This document shows positions 28,260 to 37,378 of a stretch of 64,000 nucleotides of DNA, piece by piece; the stretch's first letter is position 1; the number at the start of each line of letters is the position of its first letter. Under the pieces are notes generated by a model. It was given only the letters and a program-made list of their open reading frames with translations. It was not told where the DNA came from and searched no databases. The stretch is from NCBI GenBank assembly GCA_021784595.1, contig JAJYHT010000037.1, forward strand, positions 1-64,000, read 5' to 3'. This stretch comes from Bacillota bacterium (GTDB lineage: Bacteria; Bacillota; Sulfobacillia; Sulfobacillales; Sulfobacillaceae). Made by a program: the position numbers and the translations under genes.

Positions 28260-28758
28260 CGTTTTGCCAATGTTGGCCTAGAGCATATCCAACGTAGACA
28301 AAAACTACAGTCCACGGCAAGGCGCCTAAAAATGTAAAGACAACAAATCGGCCGAAAGGCATTTCGGCTACGCCCGCCGGTAATGAGATAAAGGTTCTGA
28401 TGCCCGGGAGCAAACGACCAAAGAATACCGCGCCGTCCCCATGGCGCATAAACCACTGTTCCGCCCGATTCAACTCGTGAGCTCTAATGAAGATGTAACG
28501 GCCATAGCGCTCTACCAGGGCGCGGCCGCCCCACCGAGCAATCCAATAGGAGACAATGGCACCTAATAAGCCTCCAACGAGTGCGGCTGCCATCGCGCTG
28601 GTTAATGTGGCTTGGTGACGGAACACTAAATATCCAGCATAGGGCAATATAATCTCAGACGGTACAGGGATGTAGGCACTCTCTAAAAACATGCCGATTA
28701 ATACCCCAAAAACCCCTAATCCTAAAATGGCTTGGGTGATTCCATTCAAAAGATGCAT
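28165..28758 (-). CDS. DedA family membrane protein
   Basis: A 197-residue SNARE-associated/DedA family protein with the usual features: LESAYIPVPSEIILPYAGYL near the N-terminus, G-x-x-x-G helices, RFLPGIRTF-like segment (FFGRLLPGIRTFISLPAG) with the conserved arginines, and C-terminal helix with a basic end. DedA members transport lipids; the UptA branch flips undecaprenyl phosphate. It ends a four-gene operon with carboxypeptidase- and nitrilase-like genes and overlaps the nitrilase by 13 bases. Confidence 0.92.
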   Translation of the reverse strand: MHLLNGITQAILGLGVFGVLIGMFLESAYIPVPSEIILPYAGYLVFRHQATLTSAMAAALVGGLLGAIVSYWIARWGGRALVERYGRYIFIRAHELNRAEQWFMRHGDGAVFFGRLLPGIRTFISLPAGVAEMPFGRFVVFTFLGALPWTVVFVYVGYALGQHWQNVTALSHYFLALVLLAIIVWAIWLRNRRKKRA

Positions 28759-29789
28759 GGATTGGCTCCCTGAAAAGACGTGTGGCTCTGAGGCGAGTAT
28801 ACGGTGTCCAACCAGGGGGCTGTCAAGTCCCGGGATTGCAATCCTCGTTGAAGATCTGCTAAAGCGGCTAGGTTGATGGGAGATGCAGTGACTTCTTCTC
28901 CGTCGACTGTGGTTGACTCTGCCAAAATGCCCGACCCGTCGGGGGTAAGGCAGGCCGGCACATAGATGGCCGCCTTGCCGGTCAGATTTAATCCAAATAA
29001 ATTTCCGGTGCCCGCGCCGACCAATCCTGCAACCGGTGTTTCTTGCACGCGAGCCCAGGTGCCACGGCGAGCCTTGGCTTCTGAATACAAAGGTTCAGGA
29101 TCGGCTATAGGCACTGCCACCATCAGCGCACCGCGCGCCTGGGCCATGCGAAAGCTTTCGAAATAGGTGGCATCGTTGCAGACCATGGTCATAAGAGGCC
29201 AAGGCGCAAATTTCTGATATGCTAGGACTGGTCCTGGAGAAACCTTCAATGTGCTTTCTATGGGGAAAAGATGGAGTTTGGCTTGGGATGCAATAGGATT
29301 CCCTTCGGCATCAAAGGTTACCGCGACGTTCATGAGATCCTTGCCTACCTGCTTGAGAGCAGATCCCGCCACGGTCGTCAGCGCGAAGCGGCGCGCCAAG
29401 TGCTGCATGGTCTGATGCCAGTACTGATAGGCGATGGGTGCTAAGGCTTTGAGCCAAGGGGCCAGTGCGTCCAGTGGAGTGTTTTCGGTCGCGTTGCGCG
29501 CCCATTTTTGTAGGAGTCCCCATAATGGCATCGCCATGTCTTCCCCAAATACAATGATATCCGCTTCCATGCTTTTGGCCTGCTGAAAACAAACAGTCAG
29601 TCGTTGCAGCCATGAATGGATATCCACCACTGGGTCCAAGCGAAATTGTACTACAGCGACAGTCACTTGGCTGGGGCCGTCCCACGGTGTGGACGAAAGC
29701 TGGGGAATGGTGCTTGCCCACTTGCGCCACACTCGATGGTTTAATTGCCGCTGCAGTAGCTGTTGAGCCACACGGTGCTGCCAAGTCAT
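28746..29789 (-). CDS. Carbon-nitrogen hydrolase (nitrilase superfamily)
   Basis: A 347-residue enzyme of the nitrilase/amidase superfamily. The three catalytic residues are visible: Glu in VFGEDMAMP, Lys in QAKLHLFP and Cys in MVCNDATYFE. Substrate is not predictable; amidase or N-acyltransferase chemistry is common. ATG 29789 overlaps the stop of the previous gene (ATGA); ATG 29804 is an alternative. It lies between a cysteine-less relative and DedA. No signal peptide, so cytoplasmic. Confidence 0.85.
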   Translation of the reverse strand: MTWQHRVAQQLLQRQLNHRVWRKWASTIPQLSSTPWDGPSQVTVAVVQFRLDPVVDIHSWLQRLTVCFQQAKSMEADIIVFGEDMAMPLWGLLQKWARNATENTPLDALAPWLKALAPIAYQYWHQTMQHLARRFALTTVAGSALKQVGKDLMNVAVTFDAEGNPIASQAKLHLFPIESTLKVSPGPVLAYQKFAPWPLMTMVCNDATYFESFRMAQARGALMVAVPIADPEPLYSEAKARRGTWARVQETPVAGLVGAGTGNLFGLNLTGKAAIYVPACLTPDGSGILAESTTVDGEEVTASPINLAALADLQRGLQSRDLTAPWLDTVYSPQSHTSFQGANPCIF

Positions 29790-30412
29790 GGTATCTGCCA
29801 CCATGGGTTTTCACGATAGATGTCGGGTCTCAAAAAGTTCAGAATGGAAAAACTTTGTGCGGCTTGGTCCAGTAATTTCCAATCCCACTGGACATGCCAT
29901 AATCCCGGAGCGTGCAACACCACATTTTGTCGACCGGAGCCGTCGGGACTCGCTTCACACGGCAAAATTAATCCCGGTGGGTCAAATGACAAGGCAAACA
30001 TCTGATTTTGCTGGGCGTCACGCCATAGAGGTCCATACTGGGTATCCGTGTAGGCGGGAGCTAAAATCAGTGTGGCGCCCCGAAGTCGGGCCCATCGTAC
30101 GAGTTCTGGGCGCCATTGGCCATGCTTTAACACCGCCACCAAATGCTGGTCCCAGCAAAACAGGAGCAGGTGTTCCCGCAAACTTAGGTCATCGAGAGGC
30201 AGGATAGGGGAAGAGACTGAAAGACATTGCCGTTCGTCTATCCAGAGAGTGGGCCCAGGCAAATGACGAACCTGGCTGTATTGTAGACCGCACCAGGTTA
30301 AGGCTCCAGCTGATATCTGAGGCACTGCCGTTGTGTCTAAGGATTTATCGCAAAACCAAAATTCGGGCACTAGGCCATCGCTCGTTTCATTGCAATTTTT
30401 GGACTCGAGCAT
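29786..30412 (-). CDS. Degenerate nitrilase-like protein without catalytic cysteine
   Basis: About 208 residues that follow the C-terminal half of a nitrilase fold: the segment ending RPELVRWARLRGATLILAPA aligns with the strand-helix after the nucleophile in active enzymes, but the position of the catalytic Cys reads VLKHGQW, without Cys. The N-terminal glutamate half is shortened. The start is unsure (ATG 30412 inside the preceding gene, or 30439); no clear ribosome site, so translation probably depends on coupling. It overlaps both neighbours. A pseudo-enzyme partner of the downstream nitrilase, or a decaying duplicate, are both possible. Confidence 0.65.
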   Translation of the reverse strand: MLESKNCNETSDGLVPEFWFCDKSLDTTAVPQISAGALTWCGLQYSQVRHLPGPTLWIDERQCLSVSSPILPLDDLSLREHLLLFCWDQHLVAVLKHGQWRPELVRWARLRGATLILAPAYTDTQYGPLWRDAQQNQMFALSFDPPGLILPCEASPDGSGRQNVVLHAPGLWHVQWDWKLLDQAAQSFSILNFLRPDIYRENPWWQIP

Positions 30413-31247
30413 GGGCGACGTGCAGCAACCTATAGCCATCTTGGGGGGGACAATGGTTTTCCCGTAAAAATCCCCAAGACAGCAGAGCCTGGGCGTCAGT
30501 CCAGACCGTGGCCGGATTATCATGCAGCAACACGACAATCAAAACTTTCCGGTGGCGAGTCGCAGCCCCGGCCAGGGTGGCGCCACCCTGTACGGTATAT
30601 CCCATTTTAATCCCAATCGAGCCTGGATACTCGGACAATAATTGATTTTGATTAAAAAAAATCTTTGGGTCAGGTGCGGGTAAAATCGCGTATGGCAAAG
30701 ATACAATACGTCGAAGGGCACTGCTCTGCATCGTGTGTTGGGCAATATTGGCCATGGCTAACGCAGTGACCCATTGCTTGGGGCTGCTTAATCCGGTAGG
30801 GTTCGCAAAGTGGGCACCCAAAGCACCCCATTGGGTTGCCGTGCGGTTCATCAAGGTGACGAACTTTTGCTCGCTGCCGCTTACGGCCTGGGCGACAGCA
30901 TACGCTGCGTCATTGCCAGAAACCATCATCATGGCGGGAACAACGGCACCCACCGTTAGATGCTGTCCGGCATGTAGGCCTAAGCTGGCTCCAGTCTGCT
31001 GTTGGGCAATTGGGGACACCACTAGGGGCCGTCTCCATCCGTCCTTGAGGGCCAGCCATGCTGTCATAATTTTGACGAGCGAGGCGGGTGGCCATGGGTG
31101 ATTAATGTGTTTGGCGTAAAGGACGCGGCCGGATTGAGCATTAATCACGATGGCGGAGGATGCAGCCACCACTGGCGGTGGTAGGGAGTGCGCCGTACCA
31201 GTCCCAATGACAACAGCCGCCAGGCAAGCAATTCGATGATAATTCAA
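30387..31247 (-). CDS. D-alanyl-D-alanine carboxypeptidase-like protein (S11) with altered KTG box
   Basis: A 286-residue secreted S11-family protein: signal peptide (about 1-28), SLVK nucleophile motif, SGN second motif, and third motif G-I-K-M-G-Y-T where KTG is expected, so the Thr is replaced by Met. The PBP5-like C-terminal domain is lacking. It may have weakened or changed activity. TTG 31247 start with GAGGTGG upstream. First gene of a four-gene minus operon. Compare the intact homologue at 11307. Confidence 0.82.
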   Translation of the reverse strand: MNYHRIACLAAVVIGTGTAHSLPPPVVAASSAIVINAQSGRVLYAKHINHPWPPASLVKIMTAWLALKDGWRRPLVVSPIAQQQTGASLGLHAGQHLTVGAVVPAMMMVSGNDAAYAVAQAVSGSEQKFVTLMNRTATQWGALGAHFANPTGLSSPKQWVTALAMANIAQHTMQSSALRRIVSLPYAILPAPDPKIFFNQNQLLSEYPGSIGIKMGYTVQGGATLAGAATRHRKVLIVVLLHDNPATVWTDAQALLSWGFLRENHCPPQDGYRLLHVAHARVQKLQ

Positions 31248-31427
31248 CCAAGTCCACCTCGCCGGTCCCAGTTCTTCTCTTGCCGTAACTTCAAAGGCGG
31301 TGCTAGTGTCTTCCAGTCGCGGCCAAATTAATCCATGGCCGTTTGGGTGGGTTTATCTCCCCAAGTCGACGAATGGGCGAATTAGAGACTGACAAGAACT
31401 GCCGGGTGGGTGTCCTTTAGGGGGGTT

Positions 31428-31436
31428 TGCTATAAT
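31428..31436 (+). promoter_or_regulatory. Extended -10 promoter for the mutSL cluster
   Basis: TGCTATAAT is a perfect extended -10 box; the bases 17 upstream do not resemble a -35. It lies 30 bases before the ppx-like start and probably drives ppx-like-mutS-mutL-miaA. Confidence 0.65.
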
Positions 31437-31466
31437 ATTGGTTGAGGATATTTGGAAGGAGCGCCT

Positions 31467-32213
31467 ATGACTCCAGTCGGTATTGTTAAAATCGGATCGA
31501 GCAATACAGGATTTCTGGCAGCCGCTTCCCTTTTGACACCGATGGCGCGGGTGGGATACCTGATTGACCTGCAAAACCCTGAAAACTGGCCCCGTTTAAT
31601 TGAGAAGTTAGGGGAATTCCGTCGACTTTGCGTGAATTTAGGTGTGGTGCGGGGACTGGCTGCAGGGGGTGAAGTGGTGCGGCAAAATCCCTTGCTGCAG
31701 GACATGATTTGTCAGACGGGTTGGCCACTGTGGGCTATATCGGGAACCCAAGAGGGTCAAGTCACCTGGTTCGCGGTCCGCAGCCAACACCCGCAGGCGG
31801 GGGTGGTAATTGATGTGGGAGGCGGCAGTACCGAAATCATTCAGCAGGGTGTAGTTCAATCGCTGCCCATCGGGGCGGCCCATTATTACCATCAAGATCA
31901 GTGGCCAGTTCTCAATGCGGCCGAGGAGGCGGCATTGGTGGGAGGAACCGCTTTTTTCCTAGGGAAATTTGCGGGGCGGCCGACCATGACTCAAGAGACG
32001 CTAAACGATGTCCTGGAGCGCGTTCTATCGACTCCCGAACCCAAAGAGTTGTTAGCCTTGGATATTGCGCGGCAAAACTTGGTAGTAGGAGGTTCCAAAG
32101 TGCTAAAGGCACTCATTGCCCAGTCCCATATTAACAGGTTTATTGTAACTTCGCGTGGACTGACCGAAGGGTTGTGGATTGCTGCCAGTTTAGGACGGGC
32201 TGCACGGCTATGA
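31467..32213 (+). CDS. Ppx/GppA-like protein, short and altered
   Basis: A 248-residue protein of the exopolyphosphatase/GppA (ASKHA) fold: DVGGGSTEI is the phosphate-2 motif, and the start VGIVKIGSSNTGFLA aligns with the phosphate-1 motif, in which the usual Asp is Lys. The family's SGxEEA motif reads SGTQEG. At about 50 residues below normal, and with these changes, catalysis is doubtful. Start ATG 31467 has GGAAGGAG. Its TGA overlaps the mutS ATG, so it is coupled to mismatch repair genes. Confidence 0.75.
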   Translation: MTPVGIVKIGSSNTGFLAAASLLTPMARVGYLIDLQNPENWPRLIEKLGEFRRLCVNLGVVRGLAAGGEVVRQNPLLQDMICQTGWPLWAISGTQEGQVTWFAVRSQHPQAGVVIDVGGGSTEIIQQGVVQSLPIGAAHYYHQDQWPVLNAAEEAALVGGTAFFLGKFAGRPTMTQETLNDVLERVLSTPEPKELLALDIARQNLVVGGSKVLKALIAQSHINRFIVTSRGLTEGLWIAASLGRAARL

Positions 32214-34729
32214 AATCCACGCCGATGTTGGATCAATATCATCGTTTGAAGGCCCAAAACCCTACGGCGTTGCTCTTTTTTCGGCTAGGCGACTTTTACG
32301 AGCTGTTCGAGGAAGATGCCGTGTTAGCGGCTCCGCTGTTGGATGTTCAACTGACGTCGCGGGATGGTGTGATTCCGATGTGCGGCGTACCCTACCACGC
32401 TGTAAGTCAATATCTTCGAAAACTGGTCGATCAAGGACATGTGGTGGCGATCGCCGAACAGATGGAAGAGCCCCAAAACGGCAAGGGGTTGGTGCAAAGA
32501 CAAATTGTGCGGGTAGTATCGCCCGGCACCTACATTTCCGAAGATGCGGATGATCAGCCGCGATTGGCCGTGCTGTATGGTGACCGGCAAGGGTGGGCGC
32601 TAGCAGTGGCCGAGGTCGGGACCGGACAGGTTTATTTGACAGAGGCGATGGGTAGCGATACGGGTGCAATCCTCGCTGAGTGGGACCGTTGGAAGCCTGC
32701 CGAGTACCTGACGAATCTCCATCTTTCGTTGTCTGGCATGGCTATTGCCGACAATAGCTGGTTTGGGCGCTTGAGTGGCGAGGTGGAGAGGGAACTGGCT
32801 CAGGGATTTGGGACACCTTCGGTAACGGGGTGGGGATTAGCCGACAAGCCTCGGGCCCAGCGGGCGCTGATCGTATTGTGGCGGTATGTGGAGCGCACTC
32901 AACATCGCAGGCCAGATCATTTGCGCAATGTACGGCTATACCAGGTTCAAGAAGGATTGGAACTCCCTCCCCACGTTCTCGAGCAACTGGATGTGATTAC
33001 GCCTACGGGCCTTTCTTTGCAGAAATCACTAGATAGAACGCTGACTCCCATGGGATCGCAGCTGTTAAAATTATGGCTGCAACGACCGTTGAATCAGTTG
33101 CCGCTCATTCAACAACGTCATCAGGTGGTTCAGTGGGCAGTGCAATACCCGGAAAAACGGCGGCACTTGCGGGAAATATTGAGTGCGATAGGAGATTTGG
33201 CCAAACGAGTTTCTCGTCTTAGCCTAGGTTATGGCGCCCCTAGAGACTTAGGGGGCATTCGACAGGCATTATTGGGCGCGGTGGCCTTTGGGACACACGC
33301 TGCCCAGTATGGCCTAATGTCTCTGTGGCCACTGGATATTTTAGAAGACGGGGCGATTTCCACTTTGTCGCTCCATCTCTCCCAGTTGAATGAGACCTTG
33401 CCCTTGCGGTTCGAAGATGGCAACGTGGTGCGAGATGACGCTGACCCAACCATTGGGCGCCTGCGTGCCTTGCTGCAGCAAGAACGAGAGTCGCTGGCGA
33501 AATTGGAGGCCGGGGAGAGGGAACGTACCGGGATGCGATCGCTGAAGGTCGGCTATCATCGCTCATTCGGCTATTTCTGGGAAGTGAGTAAAGGGCAGAT
33601 CAAAATGGTGCCGGCGGACTGGATTCGACGGCAAACCATGACTAATGCCGAACGCTATACTTCGGAATCCTTGAGGAACGCCGAGCAGACCCTGCTCGCA
33701 GCTGAGGTTCAGCTAGGCGACGCGGAGCGGGCATGGCTCGATAAAATTTTAGATACGGTATTGAGCCACCAAGCACTGCTCTTGGAAATCAGCAACCGCT
33801 TGGCGGAAGTGGATGTTCTTCTCTCTCTTGCGGATGTGGCGGCAGACCAACGCTATGTGAGTCCTCAGTGGATCGAAGGCCAAGACGCCAGTCTGTCGGT
33901 TTCTCAAATGCGCCATCCGGTCCTTGAACGGATTGCGGATTATGTGCCTAATGACCTGGTAATTCAGCCTTCAGTCCGCACTGTGATTATTACCGGTCCC
34001 AATATGGGGGGGAAGTCTACTTTCATGAGGGCGCTGGCGCTTAATATTATTTTGGCGCACCTGGGAAGCATGGTGGCTGCCCAGGAGATGATTCTGCCGC
34101 TATGTGACGGCATTTACGCTCGAATCGGGGCGGATGATAACATCATGCGTGGCCAAAGCACATTCATGGTGGAAATGGAGGAAATGGCATGGATTTTGCG
34201 CCACGCCACCGCTCGCAGCCTGGTGTTGTTGGATGAATTGGGCCGGGGTACGTCAACCTTCGATGGGATGGCGATTGCCCGGGCCGTGTTGGAGCGCTTA
34301 GCCCAATCGCAAGGCCCTATCGTGTTGTTTGCCACGCATTACCATGAGTTGACGGAGTTAGCTCAAGTCAATCCATCAATCACGAATTTAACGGTCGAAG
34401 TCTTAACCGGGAAAGGCCGCCAATTGGTGTTCACCCACCGAGTGCTGGAGGGCGTGGCATCGCAGTCCTATGGAATCCAGGTTGCGCAAATGGCGGGTCT
34501 GCCTCAATCGGTCATAGCACGGGCGCGCCATTATCTGGATGAATGGGAGAGCGCTTTACCCAGTCGGACGACTTCAGTGGAGCAAGTGACCTTGTTTGCG
34601 CCGGATCCTGTGGCCGAGGAGTTGCGGCGCACCATTGCAATGCTAGATATCGATGAACTGAGTCCTCGCGATGCGTGGCAATGGATTGCCGAATGGCATA
34701 CGCGATTGACTCGGGAGGAAGAACAGTGA
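32210..34729 (+). CDS. mutS: DNA mismatch repair protein MutS
   Basis: The 839-residue mismatch sensor. The mismatch-binding domain I (FFRLGDFYELF, Phe-x-Glu wedge) stands at the start; Walker A GPNMGGKST near residue 597, LLDELGRGTSTFDG and FATHYHELTEL complete the ATPase. The ATG overlaps the ppx-like stop (ATGA), and the MutL start overlaps the MutS stop, making a coupled mutSL pair. Confidence 0.97.
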   Translation: MKSTPMLDQYHRLKAQNPTALLFFRLGDFYELFEEDAVLAAPLLDVQLTSRDGVIPMCGVPYHAVSQYLRKLVDQGHVVAIAEQMEEPQNGKGLVQRQIVRVVSPGTYISEDADDQPRLAVLYGDRQGWALAVAEVGTGQVYLTEAMGSDTGAILAEWDRWKPAEYLTNLHLSLSGMAIADNSWFGRLSGEVERELAQGFGTPSVTGWGLADKPRAQRALIVLWRYVERTQHRRPDHLRNVRLYQVQEGLELPPHVLEQLDVITPTGLSLQKSLDRTLTPMGSQLLKLWLQRPLNQLPLIQQRHQVVQWAVQYPEKRRHLREILSAIGDLAKRVSRLSLGYGAPRDLGGIRQALLGAVAFGTHAAQYGLMSLWPLDILEDGAISTLSLHLSQLNETLPLRFEDGNVVRDDADPTIGRLRALLQQERESLAKLEAGERERTGMRSLKVGYHRSFGYFWEVSKGQIKMVPADWIRRQTMTNAERYTSESLRNAEQTLLAAEVQLGDAERAWLDKILDTVLSHQALLLEISNRLAEVDVLLSLADVAADQRYVSPQWIEGQDASLSVSQMRHPVLERIADYVPNDLVIQPSVRTVIITGPNMGGKSTFMRALALNIILAHLGSMVAAQEMILPLCDGIYARIGADDNIMRGQSTFMVEMEEMAWILRHATARSLVLLDELGRGTSTFDGMAIARAVLERLAQSQGPIVLFATHYHELTELAQVNPSITNLTVEVLTGKGRQLVFTHRVLEGVASQSYGIQVAQMAGLPQSVIARARHYLDEWESALPSRTTSVEQVTLFAPDPVAEELRRTIAMLDIDELSPRDAWQWIAEWHTRLTREEEQ

Positions 34730-36432
34730 GTCGTATACATCGTTTGGACCGGATTGTGGCAGATCAGATCGCGGCGGGCGAGGTGGTACAACGTCCGGCA
34801 TCGGTAGTCAAGGAATTGATTGAGAATAGTTTGGACGCCAATGCTCGCCAGATTTCAGTGCATCTTCTCCAAGGGGGTCAAAGTCTTATTGAAATCCAAG
34901 ACGATGGACAAGGCATTGAACCCGATGATATGGCACTGGCATTGGAACGTCATGCCACGTCCAAAATCACGGTTTTAAGCGACTTGGACCATAGTCCATG
35001 GTTAGGGTTCCGGGGAGAAGCGCTGGCGGCCATCTCCGCGGTGAGCCGGTTAACCCTGAAATCGCGTTTGCCAACTGAGCCAGTGGGTCGTCTCATTCGG
35101 GCCGATGGCGGCCACATTAGGGATCAAGATTTGGTGGCGATGGCTCCCGGCACCGTAATTGCCGTATCCGACCTGTTTTACAACACGCCAGCGCGCCTGA
35201 AATCGCAGCGTAGTCCTGCAGCTGAGGCGGGGTGGATACAGCACCTGGTAGAACACTTGGCCGTAGGGCGTCCTGATGTGGCCTTCAGGGTGGACTCCGA
35301 AGAGCGCACGCTCTTAAAGACGCCAGGACGGGGAGATTCCCACGAGGCATTGTATCAGATCTACGGCCGCGAGCTGGGCGAAGCTCTATTGCCGGTGGAC
35401 TACACGGGGATGACGGGGATTAGCATACGCGGATGGATTGCTCCCGCTCATTTGCATCGTGGGTCACGCCATGCTCAAAGTCTTTATGTAAACGGGCGTT
35501 GGGTGGTCAACTGGATTTTAAGGCAAGCCGTCGAAGAAGCATATCGGCCCCAAGTCCCGGACCGGAGATTTCCGTCATATTGGCTTTGGATCGACATTCC
35601 TGGGGATGCCGTGGACCCTAATGCTCACCCAACGAAGGACGAGGTGCGCATCGATAAGGAACGCCAAGTGGCGGCGCTGCTGTTTCGCGCAGTGCATGAT
35701 TCCTTAGTGCAAAAGTCCACCGCGCCTGAACTGGCATTGGATGCAAACATAGCCCATGAGTCATCTGGTGAATATGATCAGGCCCAATGGAGTTTGGTGC
35801 CAACCGAGTCGTCACCCGCTGACGGTGGCATCTTGCATCAAGAGTTTCTCGAGTTGGTGCCATTGGCCCAGTGGCAGGCGAAATACATTATTGCGCAAGG
35901 GCCACTGGGCTTGTATTTAATTGATCAACATGCCGCTCATGAACGATTGTATTTTGAAGAGTTGCAACGGGGCAAAGGACAGGCTCTTGTGATGCAGCCT
36001 TTGTTGGTACCATACGCGCTCACGCTGACCCCCTTGGAGTGGCAGGCGCTAGAGCGGTATCGCCCAACATTTGAAGACGCTGGATTTGAGATAACCGGAT
36101 CAGGCGGAACGACTGTGATGGTGCGGTCAGTCCCGCAGGGATTACGCGACTTGCCCGACGATCCCGCAGTTTTTCGGGTGATCCTAGAGTCCTTAGTCAG
36201 TGGGACGGTGCAACATGATCACCCTATCACATGGATCGAAGAGCCCCTTTTTGCCATGGCTGCCTGCAAAGCGGCGATAAAAGCATATCGTCCGATGAGT
36301 CATCCGGAAATGGTGGCATTAATCCGCAATATGGCCCGACTGGTCGATCCGAGAGGATGTCCGCATGGCCGTCCAACGCTGATTAGATTGTCGATTGAGG
36401 AGGTGGACCGCCGTTTTGGCCGCAAAGGATGA
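34726..36432 (+). CDS. mutL: DNA mismatch repair endonuclease MutL
   Basis: A 568-residue GHKL ATPase with endonuclease C-terminus. N-terminal motifs: IAAGEVVQRPASVVKELIEN, DDGQGI, GFRGEAL. The C-terminal metal-binding DQHAAHERLYFEE, ACKAAIKA and CPHGRPT are present, as in MutL nicking enzymes of bacteria without MutH. GTG 34726 has GGGAGG seven bases upstream and overlaps mutS (GTGA). The miaA start lies inside its end. Confidence 0.96.
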   Translation: MSRIHRLDRIVADQIAAGEVVQRPASVVKELIENSLDANARQISVHLLQGGQSLIEIQDDGQGIEPDDMALALERHATSKITVLSDLDHSPWLGFRGEALAAISAVSRLTLKSRLPTEPVGRLIRADGGHIRDQDLVAMAPGTVIAVSDLFYNTPARLKSQRSPAAEAGWIQHLVEHLAVGRPDVAFRVDSEERTLLKTPGRGDSHEALYQIYGRELGEALLPVDYTGMTGISIRGWIAPAHLHRGSRHAQSLYVNGRWVVNWILRQAVEEAYRPQVPDRRFPSYWLWIDIPGDAVDPNAHPTKDEVRIDKERQVAALLFRAVHDSLVQKSTAPELALDANIAHESSGEYDQAQWSLVPTESSPADGGILHQEFLELVPLAQWQAKYIIAQGPLGLYLIDQHAAHERLYFEELQRGKGQALVMQPLLVPYALTLTPLEWQALERYRPTFEDAGFEITGSGGTTVMVRSVPQGLRDLPDDPAVFRVILESLVSGTVQHDHPITWIEEPLFAMAACKAAIKAYRPMSHPEMVALIRNMARLVDPRGCPHGRPTLIRLSIEEVDRRFGRKG

Positions 36433-37378
36433 AGACCGGGGGAACATTCCGTTGTTAGTGTTGGCGGGACCAACTGCGGTGGGTAAAACCGAGTTGAGCC
36501 TTTTGCTGGCCCAACGGCTTGGCGCAGAAATTATTTCAGCCGATTCGGCTCAGGTCTATCGCGGTTTGGATATTGGATCTGCTAAACTGCGGCCAGAGGA
36601 TCGCTTGGGCATCCCCCACCATCTCATTGATGTGGTGGAACCCGATCAAGCTTTTTCGGTAGCAGATTTTCAAATATTGGCTAATCGGGCTATTGATGCG
36701 GTATGGCATCGAGGACATCTTCCGATGGTGGTGGGGGGAACAGGCCTTTGGATCAAATCCTTGACGCGCAACTATCAATTTGTTGAAGAAACCGATGCGT
36801 CGCATCCGCTTCGAAGCCAACTCGAATTCCTCGGTCAAAGTTATGGTTGGGACAGTGTGCGCCGCCAACTGCGTTTGGTTGATCCTGACAGTTGGCGTAA
36901 TATTCATCCTCATGATCATCGCCGCCTGATTCGCGCCTTGGAGGTGTTTTTAACTACCGGACGTCGTTTGCCGCGAGCGCCAGCTGCGTTTTCCCGCTTT
37001 GCTACGCGATATTGGGTTCTGACCCGGCCCATGGCCGAACTGAACCAACGCATCGGCCGTCGCGTCTCTCAGATGCTTGACCAGGGTTTTGAATCTGAAG
37101 TGGTTGGATTGCTTAAAAGCGGAATTTCTCCCAAATCGCAAAGTTTGTCTGCGATCGGCTACCGAGATGTGGTGGATTGGTATCTCGGAAAAAGCAGCCA
37201 GAGAGAACGAGATGCCTTAATTGCCAAGCATACCCGGGCTTATGCCAAACGCCAGCTAACCTGGTGGCGGGCCGAACCGGAGGCGCGTTGGATCGATCTG
37301 TCTGCCTGGTCTGTGGAAGAAGCCTTGGACGTGATCACTCAGAATGCACGTGGCATGATTTACCGACAGAATACTTGA
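36416..37378 (+). CDS. miaA: tRNA dimethylallyltransferase MiaA
   Basis: About 320 residues; transfers dimethylallyl to A37 of tRNAs reading UNN codons. P-loop GPTAVGKT, SADSAQVYRGLDIGSAK and the C-terminal YAKRQLTWWR are family hallmarks. A TTG at 36416 lies ten bases after GAGGAGGTGG in the end of mutL; TTG 36395 is an upstream alternative. It overlaps the convergent hydrolase gene by 19 bases. The hfq gene often found after miaA is not present. Confidence 0.94.
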   Translation: MAAKDEDRGNIPLLVLAGPTAVGKTELSLLLAQRLGAEIISADSAQVYRGLDIGSAKLRPEDRLGIPHHLIDVVEPDQAFSVADFQILANRAIDAVWHRGHLPMVVGGTGLWIKSLTRNYQFVEETDASHPLRSQLEFLGQSYGWDSVRRQLRLVDPDSWRNIHPHDHRRLIRALEVFLTTGRRLPRAPAAFSRFATRYWVLTRPMAELNQRIGRRVSQMLDQGFESEVVGLLKSGISPKSQSLSAIGYRDVVDWYLGKSSQRERDALIAKHTRAYAKRQLTWWRAEPEARWIDLSAWSVEEALDVITQNARGMIYRQNT

